This document shows, piece after piece, positions 32,256 to 37,292 of a DNA stretch of 37,292 bases. The notes under the pieces are model-generated. The model was not told where the DNA came from. It did not search any database and saw only the letters and a list, made by a program, of their open reading frames with translations. This stretch comes from an uncultured Prochlorococcus sp. (GTDB taxonomy: Bacteria; Cyanobacteriota; Cyanobacteriia; PCC-6307; Cyanobiaceae), in contig CACNQT010000010.1 in the NCBI GenBank assembly GCA_902622705.1, positions 1-37,292 of the forward strand, written 5' to 3'. Numbering within the stretch: the first letter of the stretch is position 1; each line of letters begins with the position of its first letter. Position numbers and translations under genes: made by a program.

Positions 32256-34064
32256 TTACTGGTTTAATTTCAAGACTGCCATAAAAGCTTCTTGAGGGAC
32301 TTCAACTTTACCCATTGCCTTCATCCTCTTTTTACCTTTGGCTTGTTTCTTTAAAAGTTTCTTTTTCCTAGAAATATCCCCTCCATAACATTTAGATAAA
32401 ACATCTTTTCGCAAAGCACTTATGCTTTCACTTGCAATAATCCTGCTACCGATTGATGCTTGAATAGGTATTTTAAATTGTTGTTTTGGAATAAGTTCTT
32501 TTAATTTCTCAACTAAACTTCTGCCAATTCCATAAGCCTTATCTTTATGAACAATAGAAGTTAATGGATCTGCTCTTTCTGAATTTATTAGAACATCTAA
32601 TCTAACAAGGTCATTTTTTCTATAGCCAATTAAATGATATTCCATTGATGCATAACCTTGGGTTCTACTTTTCATTTGATCAAAGAAATCTGTAACAACT
32701 TCTGCTAATGGAATTTCATAAATCAAGGTAACTCGATCTGTTGTTATGTATTTCATATCTATAAATACTCCCCTTCTTTCCTGACATAAACCCATTAATG
32801 TTCCATTAAATTCATTGGGAGCATAAATTTCCATTTTCACATAAGGCTCTTCTATTGATTCTCTAAGTTGTGGATCAGGAATTGTAGAAGGATTATCAAT
32901 AAAGATATGTTCCTGCTGATTTAAATTAACTTTATAAATTACTGATGGTGCCGTTACTATTAGATCCAAGTCATATTCTCTTTCTAATCTTTCTTGAACA
33001 ATCTCCATATGAAGAAGTCCTAGGAATCCGCACCTAAATCCGAAGCCCATTGCGCTACTGGTTTCGGGCTCATATTTTAAAGCTGCATCAGATAATTGTA
33101 ATTTTTCAAGTGATACTCTTAAATCTGGGAATTGATCAGCATCAGTCGGGAATAAGCCACAAAAAACCATAGGATTTGCTGTCTTATATCCAGGCAAAGG
33201 ATCATTGGCAGGTGAATTTAAAAGAGTAATCGTATCTCCTACTCTTGCATCAGCAACTGATTTTATAGAAGCAGCTAAATATCCAACTTCTCCTGCATGT
33301 AATTCATCAACTTGCTGCTGATCAGGAGCCATTATTCCTATTTCATCTAGTTCATAATTTTTCTTACTTGCCATTAATAATATTTTTTCTCTCTTATTTA
33401 GAGACCCAGATATCACCCTGAAATAAACAATAACTCCCCTGTACGGATCATAATAAGAATCAAAAATCAGCGCCTTTGTAGGTAGTTTAATTTCATCTTG
33501 AGGAGGAGGTACTCTTCCTACGATTGCTTCCAAAATATCTTTAATACCAACTCCAGTTTTTGCTGAACAATTTATTGCATTAGATGTATCAAGTCCAATA
33601 ATTTCCTCTATTTCTTGTTTTATTTTTTCAGCATCAGCCCCTGGTAAATCAACTTTATTTAAAACAGGAATTATTTCAAGATTATTTTCTAAGGCAAGAT
33701 AAACATTAGCTAAGGTTTGAGCTTCTACTCCTTGACTTGCATCAACAACAAGTAAGGCGCCTTCACAAGCTTGAAGAGATCTACTAACCTCATAAGAGAA
33801 ATCAACATGCCCTGGAGTATCTATTAAGTTCAGAACATATTCTTGGGAATCGTCAGCTTTATATTTCATCCTAGCGGCTTGTAACTTGATAGTAATTCCT
33901 CTCTCTCTTTCAAGATCCATACTGTCCAAAAATTGTTCTTGCATATCCCTTTGCTGCACAGTACCAGTATCTTGAAGCAACCTATCTGCTAGGGTAGATT
34001 TACCATGGTCAATATGAGCGATTATGCAAAAATTTCTAATTTTTGAAACCAATATATCAGTCAT
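32256..34064 (-). CDS. lepA: Elongation factor 4 (LepA)
   Basis: A 602-residue ribosome-associated GTPase that back-translocates or remodels stalled ribosomes. GTPase motifs are all present: [15 protein letters not shown] near 16, [18 protein letters not shown] near 82 and NKVDLPGA near 136. The C-terminal part has the LepA-specific domain, ending [19 protein letters not shown] and then [14 protein letters not shown]. Length and motifs are normal. A 55-base gap separates it from mqo upstream on the same strand. Confidence 0.97.
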   Translation of the reverse strand: MTDILVSKIRNFCIIAHIDHGKSTLADRLLQDTGTVQQRDMQEQFLDSMDLERERGITIKLQAARMKYKADDSQEYVLNLIDTPGHVDFSYEVSRSLQACEGALLVVDASQGVEAQTLANVYLALENNLEIIPVLNKVDLPGADAEKIKQEIEEIIGLDTSNAINCSAKTGVGIKDILEAIVGRVPPPQDEIKLPTKALIFDSYYDPYRGVIVYFRVISGSLNKREKILLMASKKNYELDEIGIMAPDQQQVDELHAGEVGYLAASIKSVADARVGDTITLLNSPANDPLPGYKTANPMVFCGLFPTDADQFPDLRVSLEKLQLSDAALKYEPETSSAMGFGFRCGFLGLLHMEIVQERLEREYDLDLIVTAPSVIYKVNLNQQEHIFIDNPSTIPDPQLRESIEEPYVKMEIYAPNEFNGTLMGLCQERRGVFIDMKYITTDRVTLIYEIPLAEVVTDFFDQMKSRTQGYASMEYHLIGYRKNDLVRLDVLINSERADPLTSIVHKDKAYGIGRSLVEKLKELIPKQQFKIPIQASIGSRIIASESISALRKDVLSKCYGGDISRKKKLLKKQAKGKKRMKAMGKVEVPQEAFMAVLKLNQ

Positions 34065-34119
34065 ATAGAAAGAAAAATTCTCCTCTTATTACATCTTGAT
34101 CAATATTAGCTAATTAGAA

Positions 34120-35616
34120 TTATGGATGGAAACCAAAAATGGAATTATTTCTTTTTTTAATTTCTTTTATGAAGATACTGTAATTTTCAGAGACTGATAG
34201 TTCTGGATAAATTAAGTCATTTATTTTTTTCTTAAGATTACGCTTATCGTTTAAAAATAAAACAGATTTTTCTAGAACCTCAACCATAATTGAAACCGCA
34301 GTACTTGCTCCCGGAGAGGCTCCTAACAAAGCAGACAATGATCCATCAGATGAATTTACAATCTCAGTTCCAAATTTCAAAGAACCACCACCTTCAGTTT
34401 TTTTAATTATTTGGACTCTTTGACCAGCATTCTTTAAATACCAATCAGAAGGATTAGCTGATGGCATCATATTCTTTAAATTCTCAACTCTTGAGTTATG
34501 GTTCTTTAATGATTGTGATATTAGGTAATTAATTAAATCTTTGTTCTTGAAACCAACGTCTAACATAGAAAAAATATTATTCTTTTTAATAGAACTAAAT
34601 AAGTCAAAGTATGAACTTTGTTTTAGAAATTTCGTTGTAAATCCAGCAAAAGGTCCATATAAAAGAAGTTTTTTATTATCAATCCATCTGGTGTCTAAAT
34701 GAGGCACAGACATTGGTGGCGATCCAATATCAGCTTTACCATAAACTTTTGAGTTATGTTTTTCTGTTAGATCTTTTTTCTCGCAAATAAGCCATTTACC
34801 ACTAACAGGAAATCCACCATAACTTTTTGCTTCTGGAATTTTTGATTTTTGTAAATAATTAATTGTTTTTCCGCCAGCACCAAGAAAAACGTAGTCAGTT
34901 CTAATTGAAGTTTTTCTACCTTCAGAACTGATTTCTAGTTCCCATTGTTTTTTATCAATTTTCTTTAAATCTACTAATTCTGTTTTGTATCTAATTTCAA
35001 CATTTTTGTGTAAAGAAACTAATGACAAATACTCTTTAGTTAAAGCCTCAAAATTAATATCAGTTCCTCTAACTATTCTGGTAGCAGCAATTTGGGTAGA
35101 TGGATTTCTATCTTTTGTTATTAGAGGAGCCCATGATGAAATTTCATCAAAAGATGTAGAAAATTCCATATCGATAAATTCAGGATTTTCGGTCATTTTC
35201 TGAAATCTTTTTTTTAAAAAAGAAATATTATCCTGACCAGACACAAAGCTAATATGAGGAATAAATTTCAGAAACTTTTTAATATCAATTTTCCCTGCTT
35301 CATACAATGAGGCCCATAAAGACATGGATGTTTCAAAAGAACGATTTATTGAGAGCGCTTTATCAATTTTTAAATTTCCTTTTTCATCTAAAGGGGTATA
35401 GTTTAATTCGCAATTAGCCGCATGTCCTGTACCTGCATTATTAAAAGCGCCAGTACTTTCACTTCCCGGAGCATTTAATTTTTCTATAATAAGAAATTTT
35501 ATATCTGGTAAAACTTCTGAAATTAGGAGGGCTAAAGTACTACTCATTATCCCTGCTCCTACCAAGACTGCATCAAAGTAGCTATTGTCATTAGTGGGAT
35601 TTTTAGATGAAGTCAC
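34120..35616 (-). CDS. mqo: Malate:quinone oxidoreductase
   Basis: In this 498-residue protein the FAD-binding Rossmann motif [18 protein letters not shown] is at 15-32, followed by the Mqo hallmarks [24 protein letters not shown] near 51-74 and the C-terminal [19 protein letters not shown]. It oxidises malate to oxaloacetate and passes electrons to the quinone pool at the membrane, in place of NAD malate dehydrogenase. This suits the streamlined, incomplete TCA cycle of Prochlorococcus. The start is GTG at 35616. It is divergent from the nfu gene. Confidence 0.95.
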   Translation of the reverse strand: MTSSKNPTNDNSYFDAVLVGAGIMSSTLALLISEVLPDIKFLIIEKLNAPGSESTGAFNNAGTGHAANCELNYTPLDEKGNLKIDKALSINRSFETSMSLWASLYEAGKIDIKKFLKFIPHISFVSGQDNISFLKKRFQKMTENPEFIDMEFSTSFDEISSWAPLITKDRNPSTQIAATRIVRGTDINFEALTKEYLSLVSLHKNVEIRYKTELVDLKKIDKKQWELEISSEGRKTSIRTDYVFLGAGGKTINYLQKSKIPEAKSYGGFPVSGKWLICEKKDLTEKHNSKVYGKADIGSPPMSVPHLDTRWIDNKKLLLYGPFAGFTTKFLKQSSYFDLFSSIKKNNIFSMLDVGFKNKDLINYLISQSLKNHNSRVENLKNMMPSANPSDWYLKNAGQRVQIIKKTEGGGSLKFGTEIVNSSDGSLSALLGASPGASTAVSIMVEVLEKSVLFLNDKRNLKKKINDLIYPELSVSENYSIFIKEIKKRNNSIFGFHP

Positions 35617-35686
35617 AACAGAAAATTATCTTTTTTGCAATTAATCAGATTTCTTTCTAGGCTTATTATAAAGTTAAACCAAAATT

Positions 35687-35932
35687 ATGAGTACTGAAAC
35701 ACTCTCGCTGACAAACGAAAATGTAGAAAAAGTCCTTGACGAGCTAAGACCTTTTTTAATTTCTGATGGAGGTAATGTAGAGATTGCAGAAATAGATGGT
35801 CCAATTGTCAAAGTCAGACTTCAAGGAGCATGTGGTAGTTGCCCAAGTAGCACTATGACTCTCAAAATGGGTATTGAAAGAAAGTTAAAAGAAATGATTC
35901 CTGAAATAAGCGAAGTTGTCCAAGTTTTATAA
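35687..35932 (+). CDS. NifU-like iron-sulfur scaffold (Nfu domain)
   Basis: This 81-residue protein consists only of the Nfu domain. It begins [20 protein letters not shown], has [20 protein letters not shown], and carries the cluster-binding CxxC in [18 protein letters not shown] near 47-64. Two monomers bind one 4Fe-4S cluster through the CxxC pair and deliver it to targets such as photosystem I. This is the essential cyanobacterial NifU/Nfu type. It is a single-gene unit, divergent from mqo. Confidence 0.94.
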   Translation: MSTETLSLTNENVEKVLDELRPFLISDGGNVEIAEIDGPIVKVRLQGACGSCPSSTMTLKMGIERKLKEMIPEISEVVQVL

Positions 35933-35952
35933 AAATTTTTAACTGAAATATA

Positions 35953-36210
35953 TTATTTAGTTTTTAATTCCTTCAACAAAGATGATTCCATATCAAGGCA
36001 ATCAATTGGAAGTCCTTGACCAATAGCGATTAAAAGGGGTGCAAGAATTCCTAATGTAAAAACTAAATTTGATTGGCTTACATCATATTTACTCAAAGTA
36101 AAAGTTATCAAATAAATAATTGAAAAATAAGCATGTAGTGAAAAAAATTCTTTTGGCTTTAACACTGGCCACCTTAAAGTATTTCCCAAGAAATATAAAA
36201 AACCTGTCAT
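35953..36210 (-). CDS. Small membrane protein, 85 aa, unknown
   Basis: The protein starts with MTGFLYFLGNTLRWPVLKPK, then has two hydrophobic stretches (about 24-40 YFSIIYLITF and 48-66 NLVFTLGILAPLLIAIGQGL) and a polar end. A two-helix membrane protein is likely. I recognise no family. The frame is intact, begins with ATG and fills the space convergent with nfu, so it is probably a real gene. Confidence 0.6.
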   Translation of the reverse strand: MTGFLYFLGNTLRWPVLKPKEFFSLHAYFSIIYLITFTLSKYDVSQSNLVFTLGILAPLLIAIGQGLPIDCLDMESSLLKELKTK

Positions 36211-36360
36211 AAATAAATAGTTACATGAAGATTAAACCAAATATAAACATAAACCTTTTTAGAGACTATTTATAAAAAAATTTACCTAAGATAATAATTA
36301 AAAAAACATTAAATCTTCGTTTCTATTTGTAAAAGCTAGACATGCAATCAAAAATACGTT

Positions 36361-36465
36361 TATAATTATTTGGTAGCAATAGCTACTTTTTCGTTCACCC
36401 TCATTTGAGGGCGCAGTTCGAGTCATACCATGGAACGGGGGATGGCCGTGTTGTCACATCGAAAC
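36361..36465 (+). promoter_or_regulatory. Promoter and GC-rich structured leader of the DUF4278 gene
   Basis: TATAAT at 36361-36366 with TAGACA at 36336-36341 (19-base spacing) forms a likely promoter, placing transcription start near 36373. The leader then changes composition sharply: 36390-36465 is about 54% G+C by hand count, against roughly 30% around it. It contains the hairpin CCCTCA-TT-TGAGGG at about 36397-36410 and the stretch GGAACGGGGGATGGCC. An ATG at 36430 is in frame with the gene but uses CGG, GGG and GCC codons that are rare here. A structured regulatory RNA or a short ncRNA fused to the mRNA is my reading. Confidence 0.5.
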
Positions 36466-36639
36466 ATGACTACTTTAACTTACAGAGGTAAAAACTACGT
36501 TCAAAACAAAGAAGCTGCTAAAAAGCAACTTGTTGAACTTACCTACAGAAGAAACGTATACACCAACAGAATGGATGACGCTTCTTCAAGTAATGAAAAA
36601 GCAGAATTAAATTACAGAGGTGTTAATTACACTAAATAA
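36466..36639 (+). CDS. DUF4278 miniprotein with three YRG repeats
   Basis: The protein has 57 residues from ATG 36466. Starting at ATG 36430 would add 12 residues (MERGMAVLSHRN), but those lie in the GC-rich leader, so the later start is preferred. Three copies of an LxYRGxxY motif are visible at residues 4-11 (LTYRGKNY), 25-32 (LTYRRNVY) and 48-55 (LNYRGVNY). This is the hallmark of DUF4278, a small family abundant in marine picocyanobacteria, with no known function. A strong terminator follows after 16 bases, so it is expressed as its own unit, possibly stress-controlled by its leader. Confidence 0.75.
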   Translation: MTTLTYRGKNYVQNKEAAKKQLVELTYRRNVYTNRMDDASSSNEKAELNYRGVNYTK

Positions 36640-36655
36640 TTTAATTAAACAAATT

Positions 36656-36685
36656 AAAAGCCTCTTTTTTAGGGGCTTTTTTTTT
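36656..36685 (+). terminator. Strong rho-independent terminator after the DUF4278 gene
   Basis: AAAAGCCTC and GGGGCTTTT form a nine-pair stem (one G-T) around the loop TTTTTTA. A run of T continues after the stem to 36685. It is the clearest terminator in the window. Confidence 0.9.
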
Positions 36686-36716
36686 GGCTATATTTATCAA
36701 GAGTCCTTTAAAAAAT

Positions 36717-37292
36717 ATGTCTGAAAGTTGCTGTAATACAAACACATCGAATAGAGCACCTAATCAATTCGATCATAAAGATGCTATTCAAGAAAGATAT
36801 GGCTCAGCTGCACAAGAAAAAGAAAGTTGTCTTTGTACACCAGTTGGGTTTGATCCCGTTTTACTTGAAGCAATTCCTCAAGAAGTTATAGAAAGAGACT
36901 ATGGGTGTGGTGATCCAACAAAATATGTTCAAAAAAATGATATAGTTTTAGATCTTGGAAGTGGTAGCGGCAAAAATGCTTTCATTTGTGCCCAAATTGT
37001 TGGGAAAGAAGGTAAAGTTATTGGAGTTGATCAGAATCCTGACATGCTTTCTTTATCAAGATCAGCCTCTAAAGAAGTTACAAAAAATATAGGTTTCAAC
37101 AATACAGAATTTCTAGAAGGTTCAATTGAAAAACTTGATGAATTAGATAAAGATTTAAATCCATTAATCGCAGATAAATCAGTTGATATTATTTTAAGTA
37201 ATTGCGTTTTAAACTTGGTAAGTCCAAAATCTAGAAATAACCTTCTAAATAACATAAAAAGAGTTTTAAACGATAATGGAAGAATTGCAATT
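36717..37292 (+). CDS. ArsM-like SAM methyltransferase, N-terminal part (runs off the window)
   Basis: The frame starts at ATG 36717 and is open to the window edge, giving 192 residues. The N-terminus has paired cysteines (ESCCN, near 3-7, and SCLCTP near 40-45) and then YGCGDPTKYV, the arsenite-methyltransferase pattern before the SAM site. Motif I is VLDLGSGSGKNAF near 87-99, and VIGVDQNPDML follows. ArsM converts arsenite to methylated arsenicals, and in marine cyanobacteria this feeds arsenosugar formation. The C-terminus and any third arsenite-binding cysteine are outside the window, so another class I methyltransferase role cannot be excluded. Confidence 0.75.
   Translation, partial: MSESCCNTNTSNRAPNQFDHKDAIQERYGSAAQEKESCLCTPVGFDPVLLEAIPQEVIERDYGCGDPTKYVQKNDIVLDLGSGSGKNAFICAQIVGKEGKVIGVDQNPDMLSLSRSASKEVTKNIGFNNTEFLEGSIEKLDELDKDLNPLIADKSVDIILSNCVLNLVSPKSRNNLLNNIKRVLNDNGRIAI

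Noticed and set aside
36395-36450. tRNA-like T-arm (GTTCGAGTC) in the GC-rich leader
   Set aside because: The flanks do not pair into a T stem and I could not form anticodon or acceptor stems, so it is not called a tRNA.

Overview
The window looks like a piece of the chromosome of a high-light-adapted Prochlorococcus (a small marine picocyanobacterium). The DNA is very AT-rich and the genes are packed tightly. Many starts are GTG or TTG. The gene set is cyanobacterial: chlorophyll synthase chlG, ndhB, a solitary GroEL2 with a GGM-rich tail, phylloquinone methyltransferase menG, a cyanobacterial AbrB-like regulator, and several small families typical of marine picocyanobacteria. No mobile element, CRISPR array, tRNA or rRNA gene was seen. 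The strain assignment is inference.

Layout. 1-230: the last codons of a fabG-like gene, then a convergent 59-residue membrane protein. 280-2125: groEL2 with a candidate K-box upstream, a five-unit 24-bp repeat in the coding sequence, and a terminator hairpin. 2111-6405 (minus strand): heme A genes ctaA-ctaB, a two-gene ABC exporter, and a small gene that appears frameshifted. 6406-9654 (plus): cytochrome c oxidase operon ctaC-ctaD-ctaE, divergent from its heme A synthesis genes. 9752-13009: abrB-like regulator, riboflavin synthase, an iron-sulfur aldo/keto reductase and a solute-binding lipoprotein. 13010-17857 (minus): topA, a small lipoprotein, a DUF2232 membrane protein, a UPF0284/CobT-like protein and the solute-binding protein, closely spaced as one probable operon.

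18033-26101: ndhB and an orphan MacB/LolD-type ATPase; biotin ligase; a DUF721 protein with a zinc ribbon; menG; hisF; then DUF2862, chlG and a class A penicillin-binding protein in tandem. 26111-27427: rsmB. 27428-27924 has no intact gene but seems to hold a relic reading frame. 27925-30178 (minus) is the most interesting accessory unit: DUF393 (DCC thiol family), DUF2805, a 43-residue DUF2256 zinc ribbon and a photolyase/cryptochrome-related protein, spaced or overlapping by only a few bases. 30356-35932: a small unknown, trmH-like methyltransferase, an orphan peptide-type permease, lepA, malate:quinone oxidoreductase and an Nfu scaffold. 36361-36685: a GC-rich structured leader, a tiny DUF4278 protein with three YRG repeats and a strong terminator. 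The window ends inside an ArsM-like methyltransferase.

The best leads are the four-gene photolyase cluster with a photolyase that has lost most of its iron-sulfur ligands, the GC-rich leader before the DUF4278 gene, the frameshifted gene at 2111-2498, the relic at 27433-27822 and the G9 tract in menG.
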